Assembly (NCBI RefSeq): GCF_024199925.1
Contig: NZ_JANADR010000001.1
Span: 4,708,501-4,772,500 of the forward strand
Length of the DNA stretch: 64,000 nt
Source: Bradyrhizobium sp. CCGUVB1N3
Lineage (GTDB): Bacteria; Pseudomonadota; Alphaproteobacteria; Rhizobiales; Xanthobacteraceae
Direction: 5' to 3'
In this document: positions 34,737 through 43,585 of the stretch, piece by piece
Position numbering within the stretch: position 1 is the stretch's first letter
Layout of the letters: every line of letters starts with the position of its first letter
Notes under the pieces: model-generated
What the model saw: only the letters and a program-made list of their open reading frames with translations
Database searches by the model: none
What the model was told of the DNA's origin: nothing
Translations under genes and position numbers: made by a program

Positions 34737-36530
34737 GTGACGGAGCGTGAAACCCGGATCTCACTGGCGGAAGCATCTCGCCGCGCCGCCCGGATTCTCA
34801 CCCGCGGTGCCAGCAGCGAACTTGAGACCGGCGCTGCGCCGACCTTCAACGATCTCGCCGAGTCGCTGCACTTCGCGCTCGGCGATGGCCGCATCTGGCT
34901 CAACGACCAGCGCATGGTGCTGATGCAGTCGCAGGTGCTCGGGCGCCTGCGAAGCGAGATCATCGACGCCTTCGGGGTCGAGACCGCCCGCGCGCTGTTC
35001 ACCCGCGTCGGTTACATGCAGGGCATGCGTGACGCGGAGTTGATCCAGAAGCGCTTCCCGAACGAGGACCTCACCCACGCGCTCGCGGCCGGGCCGCGCG
35101 TCCATACGCTGGAAGGCTTCGTCAAGGTGACGACGCGGCATTTCGAATTCGACCGCGACAAGTGCACGTATTTCGGCGAGTTCCTGTGGGAGGATTCCTC
35201 GGAAGCCGCCGAGCACCTCGCAAGCTACGGCCTCGCCAGCGAACCGGTCTGCTGGCTACAGGTCGGCTATCCCTCCGGCTACACCAGCAAACTGTGCGGC
35301 TGGCCGGTGATCTTCCGCGAGGTCGAATGCGCCGGCATGGGCGCGCCGCGCTGCGTGGTGGTCGGCCAGCACGCCGATGCATGGGGCGAGGACGCACCCG
35401 AGCGCAACTATTTCGGGCTGGAATGGAAGAGCCGCCCGGCGCACGCCGTCGGCAAGACCGTGGTCGCAGCGGACCAAAGCGCACCGCCCTCAGGCGACGA
35501 CAGCACCGTCGCGGTCGGCGTCTCTGCCGCGTTCGTCCGCACCCGCCGCCAGCTCGAACGCGTTGCCGCGACGGATGCCACCGTGCTGTTCATCGGCGAA
35601 TCCGGGGTCGGCAAGGAGCTGTTCTCCAGCCAGCTTCACGCCATGAGTCGGCGCAACAGCGGTCCGTTCGTGGCGATCAACTGCGCGGCTATCCCGGAGC
35701 AGCTCGTCGAATCCGAATTGTTCGGCGTGGAGAAAGGCGCCTATACCGGCGCCATCGCCTCGCGCGCCGGCTATTTCGAACGCGCCTCCGGCGGCACGTT
35801 GTTTCTCGACGAGATCGCGTCATTGACCTATTCGGCGCAGGGCAAGGTGCTGCGTGCGCTGCAGGAACGCAAGATCGAGCGCGTCGGCGGCAGCAAGACC
35901 ATCTCGCTCGACGTCCGCGTGGTGGCAGCGTCCAATGTCGACCTGACCGCCGAGGTCGCGGCCGGCCGGTTCCGGCAGGATCTGTATTTCCGGCTCTGCG
36001 TGTTTCCGATCGCCATCCCGCCGCTGCGCGAACGCCGCGACGACATCCCGCTCTTGATGGCACATTTCCTCGGGATTTATTGTGCGCGGCACGATCGGCA
36101 CCTCACGGGCTTCAGCCGACGCGCCACCGACGCGCTGCTGAAGTATGATTATCCCGGCAACATCCGTGAACTGCAAAACCTGATCGAGCGCGGCGTCGTC
36201 TATGCCGACGACGGCGGCATCATCGACATCAGCCATCTCTTCAGCGGCTCGGAGCTGCTGCCGCCCTTCTCGATACAGCTCACCAGCGACGGACGGTTGG
36301 GCCGCACGCCGCTGCTCGGTCTCGATCCATCGTCGACGGAAGAAAGAGACACCGCCGCGTTCAACAGCGGCGCGTCGTTCGCGGAAGGGTCGTTTGCAGA
36401 GATGGAGGTCGCCGCCTATCGCTCCGCGCTGACCCAAACGGACGGCAACGTGTCAGCCGCCGCGCGCCTGTTGAAGATCAGCAGACCAAAGCTGGACTAT
36501 CGACTGCGCCGTCTCGGCCTGAGGCCATAG
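34737..36530 (+). CDS. Sigma-54-dependent activator of the XylR/DmpR class
   Basis: 597 residues. The XylR_N sensor (residues about 35-135) is followed by a V4R domain (about 140-215, GYPSGYTSKLCGWPVIFREVECAGMGAPRC). The AAA+ domain has Walker A GESGVGKE (287-294), the sigma-54-contacting loop GAYTGA (334-339) and Walker B LFLDEI (355-360). A Fis-type HTH is at the end (GNVSAAARLLKISRPKLDYRLRRLGL). It binds an aromatic effector and drives open-complex formation by sigma-54 polymerase. GTG at 34737 is the start; no in-frame ATG fits better. Divergent from the dehydrogenase/esterase operon with its sigma-54 promoter. Confidence 0.92.
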   Translation: MTERETRISLAEASRRAARILTRGASSELETGAAPTFNDLAESLHFALGDGRIWLNDQRMVLMQSQVLGRLRSEIIDAFGVETARALFTRVGYMQGMRDAELIQKRFPNEDLTHALAAGPRVHTLEGFVKVTTRHFEFDRDKCTYFGEFLWEDSSEAAEHLASYGLASEPVCWLQVGYPSGYTSKLCGWPVIFREVECAGMGAPRCVVVGQHADAWGEDAPERNYFGLEWKSRPAHAVGKTVVAADQSAPPSGDDSTVAVGVSAAFVRTRRQLERVAATDATVLFIGESGVGKELFSSQLHAMSRRNSGPFVAINCAAIPEQLVESELFGVEKGAYTGAIASRAGYFERASGGTLFLDEIASLTYSAQGKVLRALQERKIERVGGSKTISLDVRVVAASNVDLTAEVAAGRFRQDLYFRLCVFPIAIPPLRERRDDIPLLMAHFLGIYCARHDRHLTGFSRRATDALLKYDYPGNIRELQNLIERGVVYADDGGIIDISHLFSGSELLPPFSIQLTSDGRLGRTPLLGLDPSSTEERDTAAFNSGASFAEGSFAEMEVAAYRSALTQTDGNVSAAARLLKISRPKLDYRLRRLGLRP

Positions 36531-36678
36531 CGACGCGAGGTCGCTTCCGCGCTGTGCAATCCGACGGCCTCGACCTATGCCCCGCGCACCTCGATGAGCG
36601 GCTGAAATGAAGTGTCCGAGTTGCGCTGCGTTCGACTTCGGAAAACTCTGGCGCTTCCCAACCGAAGCATGATGCTTT

Positions 36679-36700
36679 TGGTTGCGGGGTGATTTGAACC
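36679..36700 (-). other. Degenerate copy of the tRNA-fMet 3' end (old att site)
   Basis: TGGTTGCGGGG followed by TGATTTGAACC matches the 3' end of the initiator tRNA gene (47023-47047) apart from a gap of about three bases and one mismatch. It is preceded by a short palindrome. There is no acceptor 5' half or anticodon arm, so it is not a working tRNA. It may mark an earlier integration at the same site. Confidence 0.5.
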
Positions 36701-36735
36701 GAAGAACAGTTGCCGGCGTCGATTTCGCAAAAAAT

Positions 36736-36768
36736 AACCCCAGCAATCCATTTCAGACTGCTGGGGTT
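36736..36768. terminator. Hairpin, probable bidirectional terminator
   Basis: AACCCCAGCA (36736-36745) and TGCTGGGGTT (36759-36768) are perfect 10-bp arms with a 13-nt loop, with A-rich sequence before and TTT after. It resembles the hairpin just past the tRNA at 46984-47010 (shared CCCCAGC/GCTGGGG), so it may be a copy of the tRNA terminator carried with the att region. It also lies 200 bp after the regulator gene. Confidence 0.6.
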
Positions 36769-36779
36769 TCTCACCAATT

Positions 36780-36793
36780 TGGTTGCGGGGATA
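36780..36793 (-). other. Direct repeat of the tRNA-fMet 3' tail (putative att site, distal end of island)
   Basis: TGGTTGCGGGGATA is identical to 47023-47036, the last 14 bases of the initiator tRNA gene, in the same orientation. In both places a CTGGGGTTT hairpin arm and a CAATTT lie just before it. Such a short direct repeat of a tRNA 3' end is the usual mark of site-specific integration into a tRNA. Confidence 0.6.
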
Positions 36794-37027
36794 TGCATCC
36801 ATCTCAAATTGCTATTCGAGGCAGCGGCCTGAAACGCCATACCTAACGACCGCTTGGGCCGCGATCATCGACAGAGCCAAAGCTGGAGCGCGATCGCCGC
36901 GCCAAGCGCGCTACGGCGCAACAAGCGCTTTCGATGATCGTAGACGGGCGTGGAAAAGGAAAGATCGGGAACTAATACTTGAGGCCTTCTCGATCACTCA
37001 GCTCGCTACGAGCCGTGTCCGGCCGTG

Positions 37028-37744
37028 TCAGCCAACTGCCAAGTACGCACTGTGAAGGATGTCCGGATTTTTCTCTAACTCCTCCGGCTTGCCGGAGAAT
37101 CGGATATTGCCTCGTTCCATAACGTAGACCTGACGGGACACTCGCAGCGCGATATGCGTGAACTGTTCGATGAGCAGGACTCCGACGCCGCTCTCGGCGA
37201 GTTGAATGATCACCGGAACCAGCCGGGCTACAATCACCGGAGCAAGCCCAAACGACAATTCGTCCGCGAGGATATAGCGCGGGCGATCGACGATGGCCTG
37301 GGCAAGTACGACCATCTGCTGCTGACCGCCGGAGAGCGATCCGGCGCGCGCGCCGAGCTTCTGGCGTAGCTCCGGAAACGTATCGAGCGCATCCTCAATG
37401 CCGTCCTCGCGCTTGCGGCCTGGCAGATGATGACCGGCGACCCGAAGATTATCGATGACCGATAGCTCACCAAGCACGTGGTGCCCTTCGGGAACGGCAG
37501 CAACTCCGAGGCGGCGGACCTGCTCGGGCCTAAGGCCCACAATTGATTTGCCGTCAATCAACACGGAGCCGGACGAGACGGGTAATGCGCCTGCTGCAGC
37601 TAGAACCAGCGAACTCTTGCCCGCACCATTTGCGCCAAGCAAGGCCGTAACCTGCCCCGGAGGAATCTCGAGATCGACGCCATGCACAACCTGCTTGCCG
37701 CCCCGTGCAATTGTCAGACGCTCGATCCGGATGCAATTAGTCAT
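37028..37744 (-). CDS. Liv-type ABC importer ATPase (LivF-like)
   Basis: 238 residues. Walker A is LLGANGAGKSSLVLAAAG, signature SLSGGQQQMVVLAQAI and Walker B YILADELSFGLAPV, with the LivF-type C-terminus (YVMERGNIRFSGKPEEL). It is one of two ATPases of a branched-chain-amino-acid-type importer. Its start overlaps the stop of the upstream ATPase gene by 4 bp. Last gene of the six-gene minus-strand operon that begins at 44101. The substrate is unlikely to be leucine given the oxidative neighbours; an aromatic or hydroxylated compound is more plausible (inference). Confidence 0.9.
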   Translation of the reverse strand: MTNCIRIERLTIARGGKQVVHGVDLEIPPGQVTALLGANGAGKSSLVLAAAGALPVSSGSVLIDGKSIVGLRPEQVRRLGVAAVPEGHHVLGELSVIDNLRVAGHHLPGRKREDGIEDALDTFPELRQKLGARAGSLSGGQQQMVVLAQAIVDRPRYILADELSFGLAPVIVARLVPVIIQLAESGVGVLLIEQFTHIALRVSRQVYVMERGNIRFSGKPEELEKNPDILHSAYLAVG

Positions 37745-38451
37745 GCGGATTCTCCGAGATAGGCGGCACGCACCTTAGGATCTTTCAAGGTCTCACCCAC
37801 CGGGCCGTAGGCGATCATGGTACCGAAATCGAGCACCAACGTCTTCGCACAGGTCGCCGAGATCAAGTCGACGTCATGATCGACGAGAAGAACCTGGGCG
37901 CCGCAGAATTTCGGGATGCCGACGATGGTCTGACGCATAAAATCAGATTCCGACTCGCTCAGACCCGCCCCGGGCTCGTCCATCATGATGATCTTCGGCG
38001 CGCCGACGATGCATCTTGCAATCTCGACCATGCGGCGGTCGCTCATCGCAAGGGCGCCACCCATCTGGTGAGCTCGATCCGAGAGTCCCGCATAGCGTAG
38101 AGCATCGGCGATGACGTCGTTACGGCTGCGCATTCCGTACGGAACATGATCGAGCATCCCGGCGACATTGTCCCAGACCGAGAGATTGAGTACCACTTGT
38201 TCGGTCTGGAACGTGCGGCGGATACCGAATGCCGAACGCCGATGCGTCGCCAGGCGAGCGATATCGTGATCGTCGATTGTTACGCGTCCGGCGGTAGGGG
38301 TAATGAAGCCGCTCAGTACGTTGAGCAACGTCGTCTTGCCCGCACCGTTCGGACCGATCAAGCCAGTTATGGGCGCATCGATCGACGCGCTCAGCGCGTT
38401 CAACGCCCTGACGCCGCCGAACCTCACATCGAGAGCATCGATCTCGATCAT
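37741..38451 (-). CDS. Liv-type ABC importer ATPase (LivG-like)
   Basis: 236 residues from ATG at 38451 (MIEIDALDVRFGGVRALNAL). The open frame extends upstream into the permease gene, but this start gives the family N-terminus and a 4-bp ATGA overlap with the permease stop. Walker A is LIGPNGAGKTTLLNVLSGF, followed by TAGRVTIDDHDI and RRTFQTEQVVLNLSVWDN. The signature region is unusual: ALAMSDRRMVEIARCIVGAPK in place of LSGGQQRRLEIARAL, so the canonical LSGGQ is replaced by AMSDR. Walker B is IIMMDEPGAGLSESES. Partner of the 37028 ATPase. Confidence 0.87.
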   Translation of the reverse strand: MIEIDALDVRFGGVRALNALSASIDAPITGLIGPNGAGKTTLLNVLSGFITPTAGRVTIDDHDIARLATHRRSAFGIRRTFQTEQVVLNLSVWDNVAGMLDHVPYGMRSRNDVIADALRYAGLSDRAHQMGGALAMSDRRMVEIARCIVGAPKIIMMDEPGAGLSESESDFMRQTIVGIPKFCGAQVLLVDHDVDLISATCAKTLVLDFGTMIAYGPVGETLKDPKVRAAYLGESA

Positions 38452-40364
38452 GCTGCCCTCCCCCGCCCCACTTCCCCGGCGAATGTCCTGATCCGCGCTA
38501 CGGTATCGAGTATCTGACCCGCAATTCCGCGCGGTGCCGTGATCAAGGCATGGAGCAGACCCGCTCCGAATATGATCGTCGCGACATTTCCGTCGATGTG
38601 CCAATCGTTGAGGAGGCCGGGAACAGCCCGCAGCAACAGGCCCGCCAAAATCGGACCCAGCCAGCTATAGGCGCCACCGATAACCGTCACCGCGAAAAGC
38701 AAAATGGATTCGCTCGCCGGAAACGAGGTTAGGTCGAGCGTGCCGATCAGACCCGCAAGCAGCCCGCCGCATATGCCTGCAAGGAAGCCGGCAAGCACGA
38801 AGGCCCAAATCTTGTAGGCGACGATGTTGACGCTGGCAGATAGTGCGCATGCTTCGCTCCGACGCATCATCGCCCAGGCACGCCCGACTCGCGAGCGCTG
38901 ATGCCCTACGACGATGAGATAGGCAGCGACGAGCGTAGCGAGGCAATAGCGAAAATAGCCGGCATCTGTCGTCGCGAACTGGGGACGGCCCATATAAAGA
39001 CGCGGCCCGTTGTAGACCTTGCCGATGAAACCCACGCCGCCGTCGGGGAAATCAATGGCGGTAATCACCACCTGGAATCCGCCGGCGATCATCAAGGTCG
39101 CCAACGCGAGGTAGAGACCACGCATGCGGAGTGCTGGCAATCCAAAGATCAGGCCGAACAGCGCCGCCCCGATGCCGCCGCACAGGAGCGACAGCTCGAA
39201 CGGCCAGTGAATCGCGTGCCAAGTGCGCAGCGCCACCCAACCGCCGACGCCCACCAGTGCGAACTGGCACAGCGAAACCATACCCAATTGCGCATAGAGA
39301 ATCCCGGTGGCGAGCGAGCCGAGCGCCAGGATCAAGGAGGCCGTCAGCACCCGCAGCCAATAAGAGCTCGCGAGCTCGGGTGTCGCGAGGGCCACCACAA
39401 GGGCTATGATCACCCCGGCGACGATCCCCACAAGCGTCCCAAGGCGCGAATTCCCCCGAACGCTGACGGAGCGTATATCGTCGGCGCCCAACCCTATTCC
39501 ACCAGCGATCAGCGGCTGTCCGTGACGCTGCAAGAAGATCAAGGCGACAACAGCGAAGACGAACGGCGCCAACGTTCGATAGGACGCAATAGCGGGAATG
39601 GGAGTGCCGATCGCTTCTATCGCGCCGATTGCCAAGCCTCCAATGACCGCGACACCGAGCGACTGGACGCGACCGGCGATCGCGGCGGCGATTGCCGGAA
39701 TGACCATGAAGGTCAGAAACAGAGGTTGCATTCGTGCGAGATTGGCGAGCAGGATGCCGCTGACGCCGGCAATCAGCCCCGACATGACCCAGGCCCAGGA
39801 ATCGACCTTCAAGACCGGCACGCCGAGCAGCGCGCTGATTTCCCGTCGATTGGCGAGCGCCCGCATCGCAAGCCCCATGCGAGTCCAACCAAGGAAGAGG
39901 ATGGTGCCGACCGTTACCACGCAGGTCAGTCCGACGGCGATCAGGCGGGTATAGGTTACCCGCACATCCATGATTCGGATCCCGAGACTGTCGGTCGGCA
40001 GGCGCAGAACGCGGCCATACTCTCCCCAGAAGAAATCCATCAAGCCGAGCAACACCAGCGCAAGCCCAAGTGTGGCCACTGCACGTACCACCGGGTCGCT
40101 ATGGGCCACTCTCGGGGCGAGGAGACGACCGTAACCCAGTGAAACCGCGATCGCGGCAGCGATGCCCGCAATCCACCCGATCCACGGCGGACTGCCTGAA
40201 TTCCCGATTTGCCAGGCGATGATTGCCGAAAGTGCGCCTATCGCACCCTGCGCAAGATTGACCACGCCGGAGGCGCGAAAGAGAACTACGATTCCAACTG
40301 CCGATAGCGCATACACCGCGCCGGTAGCGAGCCCGGAAACGACGAAAGGACCGAGATTTGGCAC
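38448..40364 (-). CDS. Fused LivH-LivM ABC importer permease
   Basis: 638 residues, about twice the length of one permease. The N-terminal half (1-290) is LivH-like: ASGVVNLAQGAIGALSAIIAW, ALANRREISALLGVPV, GVSGILLANLARMQP, AIAGRVQSLGVAVIGGLAIG. The C-terminal half (about 310-620) is LivM-like: MVSLCQFALVGVGGWVALRT, PALRMRGLYLALATLMIAGG, MMRRSEACALSASVNIVAYKIWAFVLAGFLAGICGGL, VIGGAYSWLGPILAGLLL. Two channel halves are thus made as one chain. The stop overlaps the LivG-like gene. It follows the binding-protein gene after about 125 bp. Confidence 0.9.
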   Translation of the reverse strand: MPNLGPFVVSGLATGAVYALSAVGIVVLFRASGVVNLAQGAIGALSAIIAWQIGNSGSPPWIGWIAGIAAAIAVSLGYGRLLAPRVAHSDPVVRAVATLGLALVLLGLMDFFWGEYGRVLRLPTDSLGIRIMDVRVTYTRLIAVGLTCVVTVGTILFLGWTRMGLAMRALANRREISALLGVPVLKVDSWAWVMSGLIAGVSGILLANLARMQPLFLTFMVIPAIAAAIAGRVQSLGVAVIGGLAIGAIEAIGTPIPAIASYRTLAPFVFAVVALIFLQRHGQPLIAGGIGLGADDIRSVSVRGNSRLGTLVGIVAGVIIALVVALATPELASSYWLRVLTASLILALGSLATGILYAQLGMVSLCQFALVGVGGWVALRTWHAIHWPFELSLLCGGIGAALFGLIFGLPALRMRGLYLALATLMIAGGFQVVITAIDFPDGGVGFIGKVYNGPRLYMGRPQFATTDAGYFRYCLATLVAAYLIVVGHQRSRVGRAWAMMRRSEACALSASVNIVAYKIWAFVLAGFLAGICGGLLAGLIGTLDLTSFPASESILLFAVTVIGGAYSWLGPILAGLLLRAVPGLLNDWHIDGNVATIIFGAGLLHALITAPRGIAGQILDTVARIRTFAGEVGRGRAA

Positions 40365-40488
40365 TATGACATACTCAATTGATCTGACTTCCCGGCCTCT
40401 CGGCGGATTGAAACCGGTGAAAAAGGGCTGCAGGCGCTGATGGACCGAAGGTGAATTTCGTCACCTTCGGCCCGATTTGATCCAGCAC

Positions 40489-41760
40489 TTACTTGCGAAT
40501 ACCGATTTCCTTTTCCGTCGCGAGAACATCGACGAGGTCGGGGTCTTCGACCTCGAAACATGATTGTTGGGTCACCCATTTTTCGCCCGACACCACGGCC
40601 ACCGAACCGGCATGGTTGGGATTGTGCCGATTTCCCGGCCCGAAATACCAGGGGCCACAGGCGATGTCCGACAGATAGCCCGATTTCATTCCGCGGAGAG
40701 CGGCCGTAACGGATGAACGATCGATTTTCGTCGGGTCCATCTGCATCATGATCTCGACGATCCAGCGGGCCGAGAGATAGCCGGCTTGATTGAAGGTATC
40801 GCGCTGAATGTCCTTGCGTGCGTACTTGTCGAGAACCGCATACCAGTTCAGCATGTCGGGCGAAGCCTTATCGAAGGGTTCGAGCTCTAGCTGGGCATAG
40901 ACCTTGTTGTCCCAGTAGGGACCGATGGTCTTTGGAAACTCCAGATTATAGACCGAGGTTGGCGCTGCGAACTTCACCTTGGATCCGAGATCCTGGTCTT
41001 CGGCGGCCTTGAGCAAGGCGATCACGCCGTCGCGCGGCAGGCTCGCCTCGATGAGATCGGGCTTGAACGACATCGCCTGGAGAACGATGGAAGTCATGTC
41101 GATCGCTGCGGGGTCGATCAGAATGACGCTGACTACGGCCCCCTTTGTGGCGCCCCAGGCCTTGACGCCGTCACAGGAAAATTCGCCGACGCCTGGAATG
41201 TTGGGCGCAATGCAGACGATGTTTTTGACGCCGAATTTCTGGTGCATGTATTGCACCGCTCCAAGGTTGCTCAGGCGAGGTCCCGCGTTCGTCGACGAAT
41301 AGTTCTTGCCAAAGAAGCAATCGCGGGGAATGCCGACGGCTCCGACGACGAGCACATCATTCTTTTCGTATGTCGCTTCGTTGGCGGCACATTCGACGAA
41401 GCTGTTGCTACCCACTAGCGCAACCACCTTCTTGTCGATAACCAACTTGGCGGCCGCTTGCGCAGCTTGCTCGGGCTTCCAGGCGTCGTCCTCGAGCGTG
41501 TATTCGATCGGACGGCCGTTGATGCCGCCATTTTCATTGACGCACTTGAAATACGCGGCGGCCGCATCGCCGGAAGAGCTGAAGTCGGCCGGACCTGTTC
41601 TGCCGACGATACCTCCGATCGGAATTGGCGATCCGGTTGCGGGCTTCCCAGAGTTCAATCCGCACTTCGGCGCCGGCGCGGCTTCCGCCGGGTGACCGAA
41701 AATGAGCGCCGCAAGCATCGATGCGATGGCCAGTGCGCCCCTTTTTGCAGATGATGTCAT
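40489..41760 (-). CDS. Liv-type periplasmic binding protein
   Basis: 423 residues. The signal peptide is GALAIASMLAALIFGHPAEA with cleavage before APAPKCG. The mature protein follows the LivK/peripla_BP_6 pattern: IPIGGIVGRTGPADFSSSGDAAAAYFKCVNENGGINGRPIEY, AAKLVIDKKVVALVGSNS, VKAWGATKGAVVSV, FNQAGYLSARWIVEIMMQMDPTKID. Three or more cysteines are present, probably paired. It captures the importer's substrate. ATG at 41760 overlaps the GMC oxidoreductase stop (4 bp). Confidence 0.88.
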   Translation of the reverse strand: MTSSAKRGALAIASMLAALIFGHPAEAAPAPKCGLNSGKPATGSPIPIGGIVGRTGPADFSSSGDAAAAYFKCVNENGGINGRPIEYTLEDDAWKPEQAAQAAAKLVIDKKVVALVGSNSFVECAANEATYEKNDVLVVGAVGIPRDCFFGKNYSSTNAGPRLSNLGAVQYMHQKFGVKNIVCIAPNIPGVGEFSCDGVKAWGATKGAVVSVILIDPAAIDMTSIVLQAMSFKPDLIEASLPRDGVIALLKAAEDQDLGSKVKFAAPTSVYNLEFPKTIGPYWDNKVYAQLELEPFDKASPDMLNWYAVLDKYARKDIQRDTFNQAGYLSARWIVEIMMQMDPTKIDRSSVTAALRGMKSGYLSDIACGPWYFGPGNRHNPNHAGSVAVVSGEKWVTQQSCFEVEDPDLVDVLATEKEIGIRK

Positions 41761-43472
41761 CGTACTCCTCCCTCGTTGGTGTTTGCTGTTTCGGGTCTGC
41801 GAGATGTCGCCGCCGTCGATCGCAACGCACTGGCAGTGCTCGTCGCCACGAGATCGGACGCTGGAGCGAGCAGCGCCTTTCCCGCGATGAGGTCCGCCGC
41901 ACGCTCGGCGATCATGATCGTCGGCCCGTTGGTATTGCCGCCGGGCACGGTCGGCATGACCGAGGCGTCAACCACCCTCAGCCCCTGCAATCCATGGACG
42001 CGGAGTTGCGGATCGACCACGGCCGCCGTTCCTTCTCCCATCGCGCAGGTGCCGACCGGATGGTGGCCGACCTCCACCGTTCGCCGGATGAATGCATCAA
42101 GATCTGCGTCGGATGAGACCTCGGCGCCCGGCGACGTCTCGCGCTCGATCAACTCGCCGAGCGGCGGCGTGTGGTAGATGCGTTGCACTAACCGAATGCA
42201 TTCGCGCGCCGTCGCGCGGTCATTCTCCGTTCCCAGGAAGTTGAGCCATATCCGGGGTGGGTCGGATGGATTGGCAGAGCGAAGCCGGAGTTCGCCGCGA
42301 CTTTCCGGATAGTTCATCGAAGGATAGCCTTCCAGCATGTGCTGTTGCGCCGGCGTGATACCGGGAAACCACACCTTGGCGTCCATGCGCGTCGAATTGA
42401 AAAACAGTTGAATGTCCGGGCGCTCGATATCGGGGCGGCTGCGGATGAAGGCGAGTGCCGTCAACGCCTGGGTCGCAAAATCTCCGGTGCGAAAAAGTGC
42501 CCATTGCAGAACCGACAGCGCAACGCGATCGGCGCGCAATCGACTCAGGAACGTAATCGGCTCTTTCATCGCAAACTGAATATGGAACACCGCGTGCTCG
42601 GATAGATTCTTGCCGACGGCTGGCAGATCATGCACGGGAGTTATTCCGTGCTCGGCGATTTCGTCGGCCGGCCCCACGCCGGACAGCAAAAGAAGCTGGG
42701 GTGAATTGTAGCTTCCTCCGGCGAGGATCACCTCACGCCGGGCGCGCGCAAAGGCTCGCACGCCCTTCGAGACATAGGTCACGCCCGTCGCTCTACCCTT
42801 TTCGATCGAAACCCGCTCCGTCAGAGCCATAGTCTTGACGGTGAGATTGGTCCGCTTCAGTGCCGGGCGAAGGTAAGCGGCCGATGCGCTGCTACGCACA
42901 CCGTTCTTGATCGTCAGGTCGACGATGCCAAATCCCTCCGGCTGCTCTCCGGAGAAATCCTCGGTCATCGGAATCCCGGCAGCCGCGACCGTATCGCGGA
43001 TCAATTCGAAATTGAGATTGGAAATATCGGTGGCGCTGACGCCGAGCGGTCCCGCCCCGCCGTGATAGTCGCCTTCGCCACGCCAATTGCCCTCGGCGCG
43101 CTTGAAGTAGGGAAGCACATCGGCATAGCTCCAACCTTCACACCCCGCCTGCCGCCACAAATCGTAGTCACGCGGATGCCCCCGTACGTAAAGCATGCCG
43201 TTGATCGAAGACGAACCGCCTAGGACCTTGCCTCTTGGAAGCGACAGGCGTCGTCCATCAAGAAATGGTTCCGGCTCGGTCGTATAATTCCAGTTGAACT
43301 TTGGGCCGCGCCAGACCTGACGCCACGCCAAGGGCATCTTCAGGAAAACGTGGTTGTCCCTACCACCGGCCTCGACGACAAGAACGCTGACGCTCGGATC
43401 CTCGCTGAGGCGGCTCGCCAGCACACATCCCGCCGAGCCGGCCCCCACGATGATGTAGTCATACTCGTCCAC
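41757..43472 (-). CDS. GMC-family FAD oxidoreductase (alcohol/choline dehydrogenase-like)
   Basis: 571 residues from GTG at 43472, chosen because AGGGGAGAG lies upstream; the frame runs further to 43529. The FAD motif is YDYIIVGAGSAGCVLASRLSEDPSV. GMC signatures are LPRGKVLGGSSSINGMLYVRGHPRDYDLW and LAGGSYNSPQLLLLSGVGPADEI, and the active-site region is GHHPVGTCAMGEGTAAVVDPQLRVHGLQGLRVVDASVMPTVPGGNTNGP. It would oxidise an alcohol brought in by the neighbouring importer. The C-terminus is extended by about 40 residues rich in Ser/Thr/Ala. Paralogue of the 47.6 kb gene. Confidence 0.9.
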   Translation of the reverse strand: MDEYDYIIVGAGSAGCVLASRLSEDPSVSVLVVEAGGRDNHVFLKMPLAWRQVWRGPKFNWNYTTEPEPFLDGRRLSLPRGKVLGGSSSINGMLYVRGHPRDYDLWRQAGCEGWSYADVLPYFKRAEGNWRGEGDYHGGAGPLGVSATDISNLNFELIRDTVAAAGIPMTEDFSGEQPEGFGIVDLTIKNGVRSSASAAYLRPALKRTNLTVKTMALTERVSIEKGRATGVTYVSKGVRAFARARREVILAGGSYNSPQLLLLSGVGPADEIAEHGITPVHDLPAVGKNLSEHAVFHIQFAMKEPITFLSRLRADRVALSVLQWALFRTGDFATQALTALAFIRSRPDIERPDIQLFFNSTRMDAKVWFPGITPAQQHMLEGYPSMNYPESRGELRLRSANPSDPPRIWLNFLGTENDRATARECIRLVQRIYHTPPLGELIERETSPGAEVSSDADLDAFIRRTVEVGHHPVGTCAMGEGTAAVVDPQLRVHGLQGLRVVDASVMPTVPGGNTNGPTIMIAERAADLIAGKALLAPASDLVATSTASALRSTAATSRRPETANTNEGGVR

Positions 43473-43585
43473 GCATCTCTCCCCTGCGACAAACCGTGAA
43501 TTCATTGTTCTCTGGAACGTTCGACGCATCTTCGTGATGGCCGTCGTGAGACGATCGGGACAAGGCTCTCCGGACGAGGCGCACG

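Larger units (their letters stand above)
36531..37027. other. Gene-free stretch with tRNA-tail copies and hairpins
   Basis: No gene is supported. The stretch contains a small palindrome AAGCA-TGA-TGCTT (36666-36678), a 22-bp copy of the initiator-tRNA 3' end (36679-36700), a strong hairpin (36736-36768) and a second 14-bp tRNA-tail copy (36780-36793). From 36794 to 37027 nothing is recognisable. This is the left boundary of the putative island. Confidence 0.5.

Noticed and set aside
36679..36700. A second tRNA gene
   Set aside because: Only the 3' end is present; no anticodon arm, D-arm or acceptor 5' strand.
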